Below, one piece after another: positions 8,232 through 17,752 of a stretch of 34,993 nucleotides of DNA. A program made the position numbers and the translations under genes. This DNA comes from a virus. Below the pieces are notes generated by a model. That model had not been told where the DNA came from. It saw nothing but the letters and a program-made list of their open reading frames with translations, and ran no database searches. Location of the stretch: the IMG/VR virus record IMGVR_UViG_3300030380_001335, positions 1 to 34,993 of that record. One strand, written 5' to 3'. The stretch's first letter is position 1. Each line of letters begins with the position of its first letter.

Positions 8232-10609
8232 TAGTAACCTATTTTACTTTTTCTAGTATTTAAAGTTTCTTTCTTTCCTGTTTCTATTTCTCTACGTCTT
8301 CTATTTCCTACCTCTTCTTGCCTTCTCATTCTTGCTTTATCTAAACCTCTACCAGTTGCTCTAGAGATAGGTTTGTCTACAACACCATATATTTTTTGTG
8401 TTTCATATCGTGTTTTTAATTCTTGTAAATCAATTATAATTGGATTGCCGTTAATGTCGTGAAAAGGTTTATTGTCGTCTCCAACTAGCATATAATTATC
8501 ATCTACCCTCATTAAACTAGCATCTTGCAAATCTTCAATATTGTAAGATTTTGTCTCTCCTGTTGCAGAACTTCTTCCTTCTATTGTCGATCCTGTTTGG
8601 TCTGGGTTATTTATAACAGCAGCAGCAAAAGACGCTAGTGTTGATTTTTCAATAATATCAGGCACCTCATCTGTTTTAAACTCATCACCAATCATAACTA
8701 ACTTATCTCCAATGTTTGCTACACCACCATACTTTTCACCATCAGCCCCAATATATCCTCCAGATGAAGCCCATAAAGCTTGCTCCATTAAATCTTCGTC
8801 TATTGTAGTTGTGTCTCCTCCAGATCCTATATAGTAAGCATTGGCAGATGCAAGAATCCTGTTACTATCTTCTTTATTTCCAACGCTATTAATTATAAAT
8901 GATTGTCTAGATTGACTTGTTCTTATCTGAGTCTCTGGTAATTTTATGCCTTGATCTATAAGTTTTTGACCTTTTATTATCGTCGTTGCAGTTCCTAATG
9001 TTCCGTTAGGGTTGTCTACTAACAAATACCCTACATTAGCAAATATAGGATCTTTAGGAGCTATTTGTTTAAATACACCAAAAGCATTTTGTCCAAAAGT
9101 ATCTATAATTTGTGTTGCTAATGTTGCCTTACTTGCATCAGTCAAAGCATCTGGTGATGTTAATTTAGACACAAGGTCGTTTACTTGTGCTTTTGTTAAT
9201 ATTTCACTGTTTGGAGTATAGTCAGGTGCATTAGTCATTGTATCAATTTGATCTTTAAATCCTACAAGCCCTATGTTTTGCGTTTCTGCATCATATATTA
9301 TTTGACCCGGAACTCCTTTAGTTTTTCTTAATGTATAACTTACTGGATCTTGATTAAATGCTTTTTCTGCTTTATCTCTGTATGTTTCAGCTTGTTCTAA
9401 TATAAACTCTGGAGAATCTTCTTCTCCTCTAATTGTTTCGACGTAAGCATCCATTGCAGAGATTGACATAACTTGCATATCAGTTGCTATTTTCCTAGTA
9501 GCTTCTAATTTAGCAATAGATGTTTCAGCAGATTCTTTTGCAGGCCCAGACAAGTTTGCTGCCTGTGTTTTTAATTCAACTATGTCATCGTTATACCTTG
9601 TGATTTCTTGATTATCTAATAGCTTTCCTGTAAGGTCTTTAACTGTATTTTCTATTGATGTAAGTTGTTTGCTAGTTGCAGCATCAATCTTTGTAAATTC
9701 TTGAGTAATATCTGTTTCTAAAGCATCTTTTTGTGTTGGGTCTAATTCATTCCATATATCAGTATACTTTCCTAGCTCACCTTTTCTTATAGCTTCCATT
9801 GCTTCTTCAGAAGAACCAAACTCTTTAGTAACTTCTACCGCTATATGTCTGTATAACCCTTCACTAAATTGTTTTTCAATTTGCGCTTCATATGTTGCTT
9901 TTTTACTACTATTAGCAAATAATGCTTTAGCATTTTCCATATCAGATATATATTTTGCCAATAAAGCAGAAGGTTCAAGGTTTTCTTGTAACTCTAATTG
10001 AAATTGTTTTAACATCCCTTGATAGTTAGTTTCTGCTATAGCGTCTTGTCTTTCTTGTTCTTTAGATCTTAACTCGCTAAGAGATTTTCTGTAGTAAGCG
10101 CTACCATTATTTGTAGTTTGAGCGTAAAAGCGTTGAGCTTCTTCCGGGTCTATTTGAGCTATAACACTTTGCCATGCTTTTAGCGGACCATTTAATGCTT
10201 CTTCTACTTGAGATGCATCTGCTAATTCACCAGCTTCTACGCGAGCTAATGTATTATCAAAATGTTTATAAGCTTGACTATTAAGTTCAGTAGAGGCCTG
10301 TTGTGCATATAATTTATTAACGGCTTCATTCCAAACCATACCACCATTTAACGCCTGCTCAATAGGATTGATACCACTTGTCTTGGCAGCTTCTAGTTGG
10401 TCCATAGTTAATGGATTGGCTACTGTATATTCTGCTGCTTGTTTTAATACTTGTTTTTCTGCTTGACTTTGTGCAAATTTAGTAATGACATCCAAGCTAC
10501 CTTGTATACTTTTTGACCTATTAATCTGCTCTCTAAACTGTGGAGTTTGCAGTTGTGGCACATCAGCCATTAAAGGTGCGCGTCTTTCGTATTGTGGTAG
10601 TTTAGCCAT
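8231..10609 (-). CDS. Internal virion protein (gp15 position)
   Basis: 792 residues, rich in Gln, Glu and Ala, with long predicted coiled helices. The C-terminus is strongly basic (RATGRGLDKARMRRQEEVGNRR region). Its position and size match the second internal virion protein of T7-like phages, which forms part of the ejected trans-envelope channel. No enzymatic motif is seen. The start has a clear AAGGA ribosome site seven bases upstream. It lies nine bases after the gp14-like gene and overlaps the next gene by one base, so the three large genes form one translational block. Confidence 0.7.
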   Translation of the reverse strand: MAKLPQYERRAPLMADVPQLQTPQFREQINRSKSIQGSLDVITKFAQSQAEKQVLKQAAEYTVANPLTMDQLEAAKTSGINPIEQALNGGMVWNEAVNKLYAQQASTELNSQAYKHFDNTLARVEAGELADASQVEEALNGPLKAWQSVIAQIDPEEAQRFYAQTTNNGSAYYRKSLSELRSKEQERQDAIAETNYQGMLKQFQLELQENLEPSALLAKYISDMENAKALFANSSKKATYEAQIEKQFSEGLYRHIAVEVTKEFGSSEEAMEAIRKGELGKYTDIWNELDPTQKDALETDITQEFTKIDAATSKQLTSIENTVKDLTGKLLDNQEITRYNDDIVELKTQAANLSGPAKESAETSIAKLEATRKIATDMQVMSISAMDAYVETIRGEEDSPEFILEQAETYRDKAEKAFNQDPVSYTLRKTKGVPGQIIYDAETQNIGLVGFKDQIDTMTNAPDYTPNSEILTKAQVNDLVSKLTSPDALTDASKATLATQIIDTFGQNAFGVFKQIAPKDPIFANVGYLLVDNPNGTLGTATTIIKGQKLIDQGIKLPETQIRTSQSRQSFIINSVGNKEDSNRILASANAYYIGSGGDTTTIDEDLMEQALWASSGGYIGADGEKYGGVANIGDKLVMIGDEFKTDEVPDIIEKSTLASFAAAVINNPDQTGSTIEGRSSATGETKSYNIEDLQDASLMRVDDNYMLVGDDNKPFHDINGNPIIIDLQELKTRYETQKIYGVVDKPISRATGRGLDKARMRRQEEVGNRRRREIETGKKETLNTRKSKIGY

Positions 10610-10618
10610 TTATATTCC

Positions 10619-11149
10619 TTATGTCTTCAAGTGTGAAGGATAGGGTTTAAACTTTGTTACTGAAGCTGGAGTACCCGGCATTAACGCATAAGTACTTATA
10701 GCTGCTGTTGTTATTCCTGTTAGCGCATCAAATGTTGAGCTATCTTTTGCAGCATCTCCTGCTTCTTTAAACATTTGTGATTGTATGTCACCAAATGATC
10801 TTCTTTCCTTTGCTGTAGTTTGTAATTGCGTAAAGTCTCTACCTGCATATGTTTCATTGACAGTCTGTACTAGCTTAGCTGACCCAGAAAATCCACTAAC
10901 ACCTCCAGCAAATCCTCTAGCTACTGCTGCTGCATTAGTTTGTCTTAGTTTGAGTAATACATTATTTGCTTCTATTTCAGCATTTACTGCTTCTCTTTCT
11001 GCTTTAGCTTTTGCTTGTGCTGCTTTTACTTCATATTCAGCTTCTGCTGCTGCTCCTTGTCTTATAGACTGTACTGCGCTAAATACACCTGAAGCAACTT
11101 GTATTGCCATCATTGGGTTTGCTGCAATCATTCCTATAGCTGCTGTCAT
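10619..11149 (-). CDS. Internal virion protein (gp14-like)
   Basis: 176 residues. The N-terminus is hydrophobic and Ala-rich (IGMIAANPMMAIQVASGVFSAVQ), followed by a long Ala/Glu/Lys helix (AEYEVKAAQAKAKAEREAVNAE) and a Gly-rich segment (ARGFAGGVSGFSGSAKL). This is the layout usual for gp14-type small ejection proteins in T7-like phages, and the gene is in the usual place straight after the tail tubular B-like gene. It has a GGAAG ribosome site before the ATG. The assignment rests on layout and context rather than a diagnostic motif. Confidence 0.7.
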   Translation of the reverse strand: MTAAIGMIAANPMMAIQVASGVFSAVQSIRQGAAAEAEYEVKAAQAKAKAEREAVNAEIEANNVLLKLRQTNAAAVARGFAGGVSGFSGSAKLVQTVNETYAGRDFTQLQTTAKERRSFGDIQSQMFKEAGDAAKDSSTFDALTGITTAAISTYALMPGTPASVTKFKPYPSHLKT

Positions 11150-11151
11150 AA

Positions 11152-13110
11152 CTATCTTCCTTGATAAACTGATACTTTATATTCTAAACCTAGTAAAGTA
11201 AGCTTTAATGGCGCATTTTGCGTCACTGTGATTTGCCCATCCGTACTATACCCAAGTATACCATGTAGCACCTTCGTTCCTGTAAATGGTACTACTGCTG
11301 TATCTAATGCTCCTGCTCCTAAAGTTCTAATTGGCACTGGATTATTATTTATAACTATATTCTGTGTTTGATGCAATAATGCATTTACTTCTAACACTCT
11401 TTTTCTAAACCCTATTCTTGTTCCTGCTTGTGCTTTTACATTTAACGGCATAGTTTTAATTTCAACAGATATAGGTAATCCACACTCTGAGTTTGAAGCG
11501 GGTGGATTTACAAAAGTTACAGTGCCTCCTCCCGGAACCACCTGATTAGCTTCTACATATCCATCTGATAATACATTTACTGTAGCACCTTCTAGATGGG
11601 CCATATTGGCAGTTGCTGATGTTGTACCAATCACACCACAATCTGTTAGTGAATTGTCATCAAACACTTCTACATAGTATTTTGTAGAACCACTGTCTGT
11701 TCTTGTTGTTACTACATATATATCTGTAATGTCTACACCAACATCCTGATAAGTTCCTGTTGTTGTAAACTCTGATGGAGCTATAACATCCTGCGCTCTT
11801 AGCAAAGAAAATACTGCTAATGACCCATCATCACTATTTACTATTAGTAATAAATCATTTTCATCTGTTGCAACTGCACGCCTTATATCCATGCGTTTAG
11901 GATTTTTTAACAAATGCCCAGCAAGTAATGATATTTTAGAAGTAAGGTAAGTAAGTTGTGTATCTGAATATGCTATTTCTGATAATGCTTTACCTTGCCT
12001 TTGTATAAATAATGTTCCGGATTCTAATTGCTTTACTCTAACTCCTTCTTTACTTCCGTTCCTTGATGTCGTTGACAAAAAGAAATCTGCTGGAGTAATT
12101 GGACTAAGCCCTTCTTGCGGAACATAGAACTCACCACCTGTAGTAAATATTTGCAAATCTCTACCAGAAATAATATCAGTGATAGCATTAAAAGTATTAG
12201 TATCGAGAGTAGCTTCAACAGCATCATCATCTAAGCCCTCCACAGCTTCAAAATCAAAAAACAACCCTACTTTAGATCCCCACACAGTTGATGGCCTAGA
12301 TTTACTACCACCAAAAAATAAACGACCTTGATGAAAAGTAACAGTTCTTGGGTATCCACGAGTAGCTGACCACACTGTTTCATATCCTGTTTCTAGTTCC
12401 CAATCAGCATTTGCAATTTGTGATGTATCAAAAAATGGAAACTCTGTAACTACATTTACTTTTGTTGCTGAAACAAGCTCTACAATTCTTGCACGCCCTT
12501 GTGGTTGTACATTAATATACTGCCCTACATGAGCAGATGTAAATATAGAGTGTTGAGAAGTTAATTCTACTTTGCCTGTTACAGCACTTGGTGTAAGATG
12601 CCCAGCAGAGCTAGTATCAAAAATAACTAAACTAAATGCATATTTAGGAACAGAATCAAACGTAATAGTACTAATTGTCCAATCTGTATCAGATGCTCCA
12701 CGTACTATTTTAACGGGAGGATTATCTTCATGGACTACAATTAATGTGTCAGCAGACTGTGTCCAACACATGTTATCTAATAAAGCACTGGTTATATTAG
12801 TCCCTGATTCTGTATGTACCAATGCTTTGTTTTTGTATACAAACATCGTATCGTTTGTAAAACACAACATATAACTATCGTTTACAGAAAACTCAAATGG
12901 AACTAAACGTACACCATTGGCAGGCGTTCCTGTTAATTCATTAATAAATTTAGTTCCGGGTCTACGAGTTACACCGCCTTGTGGTTGACATATTACATTT
13001 TGTGCAGCTTCTAATGCATTGTCATAGGCTTTTAATTCTACTCTTGCTCTAACTAAAGGGTCTAACTCACCTGTAGTAAAATTAGTTTGTATATCTACAA
13101 AGCGAGCCAT
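11152..13110 (-). CDS. Tail tubular protein B-like / tail nozzle protein
   Basis: 652 residues, beta-rich. The N-terminus (FVDIQTNFTTGELDPLVRARVELKAYDNALEAAQNV, read as separate short motifs, then GGVTRRPGTKFINE) is the signature start of nozzle or stabilisation proteins of podoviruses related to Bordetella phage BPP-1 and T7 gp12. RLVPFEFS and MLCFTNDTMFVY strands follow. It probably forms the distal tail tube. Its ATG overlaps the stop of the tail tubular A gene by one base (TAATG). Confidence 0.85.
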   Translation of the reverse strand: MARFVDIQTNFTTGELDPLVRARVELKAYDNALEAAQNVICQPQGGVTRRPGTKFINELTGTPANGVRLVPFEFSVNDSYMLCFTNDTMFVYKNKALVHTESGTNITSALLDNMCWTQSADTLIVVHEDNPPVKIVRGASDTDWTISTITFDSVPKYAFSLVIFDTSSAGHLTPSAVTGKVELTSQHSIFTSAHVGQYINVQPQGRARIVELVSATKVNVVTEFPFFDTSQIANADWELETGYETVWSATRGYPRTVTFHQGRLFFGGSKSRPSTVWGSKVGLFFDFEAVEGLDDDAVEATLDTNTFNAITDIISGRDLQIFTTGGEFYVPQEGLSPITPADFFLSTTSRNGSKEGVRVKQLESGTLFIQRQGKALSEIAYSDTQLTYLTSKISLLAGHLLKNPKRMDIRRAVATDENDLLLIVNSDDGSLAVFSLLRAQDVIAPSEFTTTGTYQDVGVDITDIYVVTTRTDSGSTKYYVEVFDDNSLTDCGVIGTTSATANMAHLEGATVNVLSDGYVEANQVVPGGGTVTFVNPPASNSECGLPISVEIKTMPLNVKAQAGTRIGFRKRVLEVNALLHQTQNIVINNNPVPIRTLGAGALDTAVVPFTGTKVLHGILGYSTDGQITVTQNAPLKLTLLGLEYKVSVYQGR

Positions 13111-13724
13111 TAATACCTCACATCAATAAGTGTAAAGTCCTGTATTGCATTTGTTGGTTGTCCTTGCCCATCTATATTCATAGCTTGGCGCATGTAACCA
13201 CCACGACCATTTTCTCCCGGAGTACCTTGTGCTACTGTTCTCCAATAATCTGTTTTTTCTATTTGATCGGTTATAGGCATAGCTAAATGCCATGCTAATT
13301 GATACTTCATGTTTTGCACAAAATAATGAGGCATTTCATATTCTTCTACTGCAAATTGATAATCAACATACACTGTTTCATAATCTGTTAATAATTTACC
13401 ACCTGATAATTTATATTCTCTTTGTGGCACTGCTCCTGCTGTACTACTTATAAATACTGCTCTTGGGGTTCCAATCATATCTGCTGGTAAAGCGTATTCA
13501 TATTTATATTCGGTTGCTGGGGTTGTTATCAATCTAGCTAACTGCACTTTTTTAAATGAAAAAGACCAAGGGTAGCTTGCTAAAGTTTTAATTTTTATAT
13601 CTGGGTATAAACTATTACAAATGTTTGCTTCATCAGTCCCTTCTGTAAAAGATGATATAGGACTAGCTCCAAGCATTAATAATGCGTCAGAACAAATCGA
13701 TAATGATGTATCTCCAGATGCCAT
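13110..13724 (-). CDS. Tail tubular protein A-like (adaptor)
   Basis: 204 residues. The N-terminus (SLSICSDALLMLGASPISSF, then CNSLYPDIKIKTLASYPWSFSFKKV) matches the gp11/tail tubular A adaptor family, which binds the portal ring and carries the nozzle. The gene begins a block with the nozzle gene (one-base overlap), preceded by a GGAGA ribosome site. A hairpin (13749-13770) separates it from the decoration-like gene upstream, so this block may be expressed at a different level from the capsid genes. Confidence 0.85.
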   Translation of the reverse strand: MASGDTSLSICSDALLMLGASPISSFTEGTDEANICNSLYPDIKIKTLASYPWSFSFKKVQLARLITTPATEYKYEYALPADMIGTPRAVFISSTAGAVPQREYKLSGGKLLTDYETVYVDYQFAVEEYEMPHYFVQNMKYQLAWHLAMPITDQIEKTDYWRTVAQGTPGENGRGGYMRQAMNIDGQGQPTNAIQDFTLIDVRY

Positions 13725-13748
13725 TTACTGTCTCCAAATATGCAAATA

Positions 13749-13770
13749 GGTAGAGGCCGAAACCCCTACC
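13749..13770 (-). terminator. Hairpin after the capsid genes (possible attenuating terminator)
   Basis: On the transcribed (minus) strand the RNA reads GGUAGGGG-UUUCGG-CCUCUACC, an 8-bp stem with one G-U pair and a 6-nt loop. It is followed by UAUUUGC rather than a clean U-run. It lies between the decoration-like gene and tail tubular A, the same place as T7's terminator after gene 10. Partial read-through attenuation is therefore likely, but unproved. Confidence 0.55.
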
Positions 13771-13792
13771 AAATGCACGATTATTACTACAA

Positions 13793-14065
13793 CTAAGCTA
13801 CAGAAATATCTGTACCTGCTGACACATCTACAACGCCTGCTGCACTGTTGCTTAACACAACGTGCAAAGTAGCGCTGACAGTAGAGTCAGTTTTGTATGC
13901 AAAAATTAAGTCACCAACTTTTAATAAAGATGATGCGCTATTAAAATAACCAGATGCTGCTACTGTTGCTTTTGCATCTGTACTTGAGTAAGTCCACATT
14001 TGAGGAGCTGTACCCGCTTTGGATTGTGCGCCAGCTGGCGACAATTTATCTACATCATAAGCCAT
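13793..14065 (-). CDS. Small capsid-associated (decoration-like) protein
   Basis: 90 residues, Ala/Ser/Thr/Val-rich and apparently all beta. It opens with AYDVDKLSPAGAQSKAG and contains SGYFNSASSLLKVGDLIF and AAGVVDVSAGTDISVA. Small proteins of this pattern commonly follow the major capsid gene in podoviruses, and some are head decoration proteins. The distinct role here is inferred from position. The ATG has a GGAGAAAATT ribosome site. It ends just before the hairpin that closes the capsid block. Confidence 0.6.
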   Translation of the reverse strand: MAYDVDKLSPAGAQSKAGTAPQMWTYSSTDAKATVAASGYFNSASSLLKVGDLIFAYKTDSTVSATLHVVLSNSAAGVVDVSAGTDISVA

Positions 14066-14082
14066 GTAATTTTCTCCTTAAA

Positions 14083-14910
14083 TTAAGATTCGTCTGCTTG
14101 AACTTCAACAATACCTTCGCCATCAATAGCAACTGAGCAAGCAGAAAGCATTGCGTTTACTAAGTGTGATGTTTTTTCAGGTACATAGTTGATTTCAGTT
14201 TTAGGGCCGATGCCTTCGCCATAACCAATAGCAGTCTTATGGAATGCTAAACAAGAACGAATGTTTGATCCATCAATAGAAATACCACCTTCAGTACGAT
14301 CACCTAAAGTATGGAATTTAAAGCCTAAGAATGTATCAAGCTCACCAGATACTAACGCACGAACTGTATTGAAATCAGCAGATGTTACTGATGTTTCGCT
14401 AAGTAAGCTTGCTAAGTTATTCGCATGAATAATCATGTGTCTATCTTCTGGTGGGACATTGTTTTTGTCCATTGTTTTTTTAGTGTCACGAAGTTTAGCA
14501 ACTGTTAGGTTTGTAGAGCCGTGAACAACTGTAGAACCTTTACCTGCTAAAAGTGCATCAAGAATAAGTTGATCTTGTCGTCTGCCAATAGCGTTCGCTA
14601 CTACTTGAACTAACTCTTGTCTTTCTTCAAAATTAACTTTTTGTTGCATAAAGATGTCTGAATACTCAGCAGCGTTCCAATCTTGCATTGTTGCAGTAAC
14701 TTGTGAGAAATCAGTATTTAATGGTACAACGTCAGTTTGCGGTACACGGAGTGTAGCCACACCTTTCCCAACTTTCGGGAATTTTACTATATTGCCTTCA
14801 ACGCCTCGTCTTTGTCTTGTAGCTTCTACAAGAGCAGCTTTACCTTGGTAAGCCTGTTTAACTTCGGCATCAAAGAGCGTAACAAATGCGGGGGATAATC
14901 CAATCGACAT
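14083..14910 (-). CDS. Major capsid protein
   Basis: 275 residues, short for an HK97-fold coat protein but typical of the compact capsid family seen in BPP-1-like and marine podoviruses. It is recognised by SPAFVTLFDAEVKQAYQG at the N-terminus, the long helix region (FEERQELVQVVANAIGRRQD), the strand pair FLGFKFHTLGDR, and a C-terminal domain ending in VNAMLSACSVAIDGEG. The position after scaffold and before tail genes agrees. It has a strong AAGGAGAAG ribosome site and is preceded by an unusually long, hairpin-filled 172-bp leader (14911-15082). Confidence 0.85.
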   Translation of the reverse strand: MSIGLSPAFVTLFDAEVKQAYQGKAALVEATRQRRGVEGNIVKFPKVGKGVATLRVPQTDVVPLNTDFSQVTATMQDWNAAEYSDIFMQQKVNFEERQELVQVVANAIGRRQDQLILDALLAGKGSTVVHGSTNLTVAKLRDTKKTMDKNNVPPEDRHMIIHANNLASLLSETSVTSADFNTVRALVSGELDTFLGFKFHTLGDRTEGGISIDGSNIRSCLAFHKTAIGYGEGIGPKTEINYVPEKTSHLVNAMLSACSVAIDGEGIVEVQADES

Positions 14911-15082
14911 TTATCTTCTCCTTAGAAATTAATAAATAAAAATTAATCGCTTTGGTATGCCAGAGGTCTGGGCCGGTGCTTGCTACTTACGATAGCCATA
15001 CGACAAGGTTACTTGTGTTAAGGGTTGCAGAATTGCAATAAGCCTTACCAGCTATCCTACCACAGATAAGGCTTTTGAGCAA
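14911..15082 (-). promoter_or_regulatory. Structured leader of the major capsid gene
   Basis: This 172-bp gap holds a ladder of inverted repeats: CCAG-AGGT-CTGG (14960-14971), GCTA-N7-TAGC (14982-14996), ACAAG-GTTA-CTTGT (15003-15016), TTGCA-GAAT-TGCAA (15025-15038) and AAGCCTTA-N19-TAAGGCTT (15040-15074). No open frame and no convincing sigma70 promoter are seen. In the otherwise tightly packed operon this suggests RNA-level control: processing, 5' stabilisation or attenuation for the most abundant protein. Confidence 0.6.
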
Positions 15083-15889
15083 CTATCCAGTAAAGTTTTG
15101 GGCGAATGCCTTTTCTACCTTGGCTCGGTAGACTGGATCAGTTTTGTATCTTTCATCGCCAACCATAGCGTAAAGCTCTTCTTTAGATGGCGCGCCTTCT
15201 ACAGGCACTGTTTCTACAGGCAATCTACCTTCGTAGGATTGTCGTATTTTTTCAATAACAGAAATGCCTTGCGCAGTTCCTGCCATAAACTTAAACTCCT
15301 CAAAGTCTTCTTTACTTAGTACGCCTTTTTGCACCAAGCTTCCTCCCCATTTTGCAATGCCATTAATTCTTGCATCGGCGTTAGGTCCTAGTTGTTTCTT
15401 TTCTTCTTCAAGATTAATCTTTGCAGTTTCTGCTTCTTGTTGATTCATACCTACTACTTCACTTACTAACGAATCTAATGCTGCTTGACTAATGCTGTTT
15501 TCTTTTGCCCAGTTCATAACATGATTCCGAATAGGGTCATCTTCAGGGGTTTCACCAAAAGCTTCTGTATCATAGTTTCCATCTTCTGGGGCTTTGTGTT
15601 TACCTTGAGATATTTGTTTGCGTAAGTCCATCCAAGATTTAGCTATACCTTCTAGGTCAGGCTCTGCTCCATCTTCTTTCCAAAAGTTTTCAGGCCACCA
15701 TTCTGGTCTTTCTAATGGGCCATCATCATCTTCGGCTTCTTCCGCTGCTTTTACTTCATCAGCAGAACGATGTTCTATTTCTGTTTCTTTTGGATCTGTA
15801 CTGACTTCCTCTTCTGGTGTTGCATTGTCGAGTAGGCCAGTTGCTTCTTGAGTTTCCTCAGTCGTACTAGGCTCGATTGCTTCTTCCAT
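15083..15889 (-). CDS. Capsid assembly scaffolding protein
   Basis: 268 residues. The first 75 residues are extremely acidic (runs of Glu, Asp and Thr, EEAEDDDGPLERPEWWPENFWKEDG), followed by helical segments (LRKQISQGKHKAPED, EEEKKQLGPNADARI) and a C-terminal helix (LYAMVGDERYKTDPVYRAKVEKAFA). Composition, length and place between portal and coat genes are those of T7-like scaffolds, which guide procapsid assembly and then leave. It is coupled to the Bbp19-like gene by a one-base TAATG overlap. Confidence 0.8.
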   Translation of the reverse strand: MEEAIEPSTTEETQEATGLLDNATPEEEVSTDPKETEIEHRSADEVKAAEEAEDDDGPLERPEWWPENFWKEDGAEPDLEGIAKSWMDLRKQISQGKHKAPEDGNYDTEAFGETPEDDPIRNHVMNWAKENSISQAALDSLVSEVVGMNQQEAETAKINLEEEKKQLGPNADARINGIAKWGGSLVQKGVLSKEDFEEFKFMAGTAQGISVIEKIRQSYEGRLPVETVPVEGAPSKEELYAMVGDERYKTDPVYRAKVEKAFAQNFTG

Positions 15890-16152
15890 TATAATTTCCT
15901 TGCTCTAATTATCCTTGCCTCTAAATCTCTAATTATTGAATTTTGCCCTTCTCTATAAAATGCGTAACTAGAGTCGCTACCCGGCAAGGCTACGGGTTGC
16001 TCTAAGATGTTTTGGCGTAGCCATTCCATCATTTCTTTTCCATCTTTAGTTTTAAATACTCGTAGGCAGAGACGATCTGTGTCATCTCTCTTATCTTTAA
16101 CATCACCAATCTCTAATGGCAATGCTTGTTCTAAATCATCCCATCCAGCCAT
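15889..16152 (-). CDS. Bbp19-like small head protein
   Basis: 87 residues. The C-terminal part (SSYAFYREGQNSIIRDLEARI) is the hallmark of a small family I recall from Bordetella phage BPP-1 gene 19 and relatives, always between portal and scaffold. Function is unknown; a head-assembly role is inferred from constant position. The ATG has an AAGGATAAATT ribosome site three bases after the portal stop. Confidence 0.65.
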   Translation of the reverse strand: MAGWDDLEQALPLEIGDVKDKRDDTDRLCLRVFKTKDGKEMMEWLRQNILEQPVALPGSDSSYAFYREGQNSIIRDLEARIIRARKL

Positions 16153-16155
16153 AAT

Positions 16156-17736
16156 TTATCCTTGTTGTTGCATCGCAGCTTCTGCCATAGCAGGTACAGC
16201 TTCTGGAGCTTCTTGTGCTACTTGTTGTGCCATCTCCATTGCTTGCTGTTGCGCCATCATTCTTTCCATTTCAGTAGTTAAGATAGACTGTGGTATACCT
16301 AATTGTTCTGCAATAAAGTCCATCATCTTAGTCATCTTCAATGTTGACATAGCTTCTGGTCCAGATGATTGTGCTATCTGTGCATACTGCATTACTTTCT
16401 CAACCTCTTCCATAGCTTGTGCTTGTGCTAATGGAGCCGATGCTGCAATTTTAATCTCTAATCCATTTACTTTTAATGGTAAATCAATAAGTCCTTTTTC
16501 ATCCATTACTGCTAAAATCTTAGTTACTAAAGGAATCATAGTTTCATTAATTAGTCTACCAAAAGCAGAGCCTAAGTTTTGTGATAACTCCTTCATACGT
16601 TCTACTACTTCTGTTGCACTTCTAGCACTCATATTATCAGGTGGTAGTGACTCGTCAAGCAATATACGTTTAATATTTTTTCTTAAATCGTCCATGATAA
16701 TTTGTGACACATTAAAATCACCCGCTCTAGGTAGTGGTCGTAAAGACTCGCCCTGTGGTCCACCATTTCGAGCAACAGGAATAATGGCTCCCGGCATAAT
16801 CTTGACTGTGTTTGGATTTAGCACACCATCGTCGGCAGCTGTATATACACCACTAATAGATAATGATGCATTTTTTAATAGTAACTCTAATGTTTTGTTA
16901 AGTGTTTTAATATCAGGTAGTGCGGTAATCAGTGGTCCTCTACCATAAATCTCACCTGCAACCTTGGAGTATCTAGAAACAATCCATGGACTTGTATCCA
17001 TGCGTCTATATACTAATTCTTCTTTTGTTCCTTTATGTACAACATGATAACAATAGTCGCCACGTTTTTGATCTTGTACAGTAGCCTCAATAAGCTCTAC
17101 TTCATCAGTGGGTTTATTATCTATTTGTTTTTGTAATTCTTCTGGAATCTTTATATCAGGCCATTGTCTTTTTAATACTTCTCCCTTGATACGCATACGT
17201 CTATATACGTTATCTACTTGACCATCAGCACCTTCTTCAAATGCAACTAAGTATTGTGGGACAGGAATAAAGTTAATAGCATTTACATCGTCACCCGGCT
17301 GTACCATCATTACAGCAGTTCCTACTGACAAGTCTAATAAAAACTCACCAATAGCTACATCAAAATTAGATTGCTTCAATGCATCAAACATTCTATCTGA
17401 GTATACATCAAGTGCTGCCTGTGCTTCTTGTTTGCGGTCAACTGGTATATCAGATCCCGGCTCTAGGCGACACCACTTTCTTTGTGGAGGGAATATGCCT
17501 GATTGCATTCTATTAGCAAATCTTTGTGTAGAGTTGATAGCGGTTGAATCAAATACACGATTCATTTTTTTTTGCCCAGACACTCCTCCATCATAATATC
17601 CGTCATATAAGTTTCTTTGTGGCAGCGCAAATTCATAAGCCTCTTCATAAAGATCCCTAAAGTTTTCTTTTCTTGTAAGGGCTTTATCATGCCTACTAAT
17701 AATGTCCTTCGCTGTTAATCTCATCATCGCTACCAT
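16156..17736 (-). CDS. Portal (head-tail connector) protein
   Basis: 526 residues. It matches the podovirus head-to-tail joining protein family (T7 gp8 type): the N-terminal helix ENFRDLYEEAYEFALPQRN, the segment VFDSTAINSTQRFANRMQSGIFPPQRKW, an ARSATEVVERMKELSQNLG stem region, and a C-terminal Gln/Met/Ala-rich helix (MAQQQAMEMAQQVAQEAP). It forms the dodecameric vertex through which DNA is packaged. The annotated start (MVAMMRL) follows the ribosome site AAAAAGGGGTAATT, which also precedes the next upstream gene. An internal ATG three or four codons in is possible. Confidence 0.9.
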   Translation of the reverse strand: MVAMMRLTAKDIISRHDKALTRKENFRDLYEEAYEFALPQRNLYDGYYDGGVSGQKKMNRVFDSTAINSTQRFANRMQSGIFPPQRKWCRLEPGSDIPVDRKQEAQAALDVYSDRMFDALKQSNFDVAIGEFLLDLSVGTAVMMVQPGDDVNAINFIPVPQYLVAFEEGADGQVDNVYRRMRIKGEVLKRQWPDIKIPEELQKQIDNKPTDEVELIEATVQDQKRGDYCYHVVHKGTKEELVYRRMDTSPWIVSRYSKVAGEIYGRGPLITALPDIKTLNKTLELLLKNASLSISGVYTAADDGVLNPNTVKIMPGAIIPVARNGGPQGESLRPLPRAGDFNVSQIIMDDLRKNIKRILLDESLPPDNMSARSATEVVERMKELSQNLGSAFGRLINETMIPLVTKILAVMDEKGLIDLPLKVNGLEIKIAASAPLAQAQAMEEVEKVMQYAQIAQSSGPEAMSTLKMTKMMDFIAEQLGIPQSILTTEMERMMAQQQAMEMAQQVAQEAPEAVPAMAEAAMQQQG

Positions 17737-17752
17737 AATTACCCCTTTTTAT

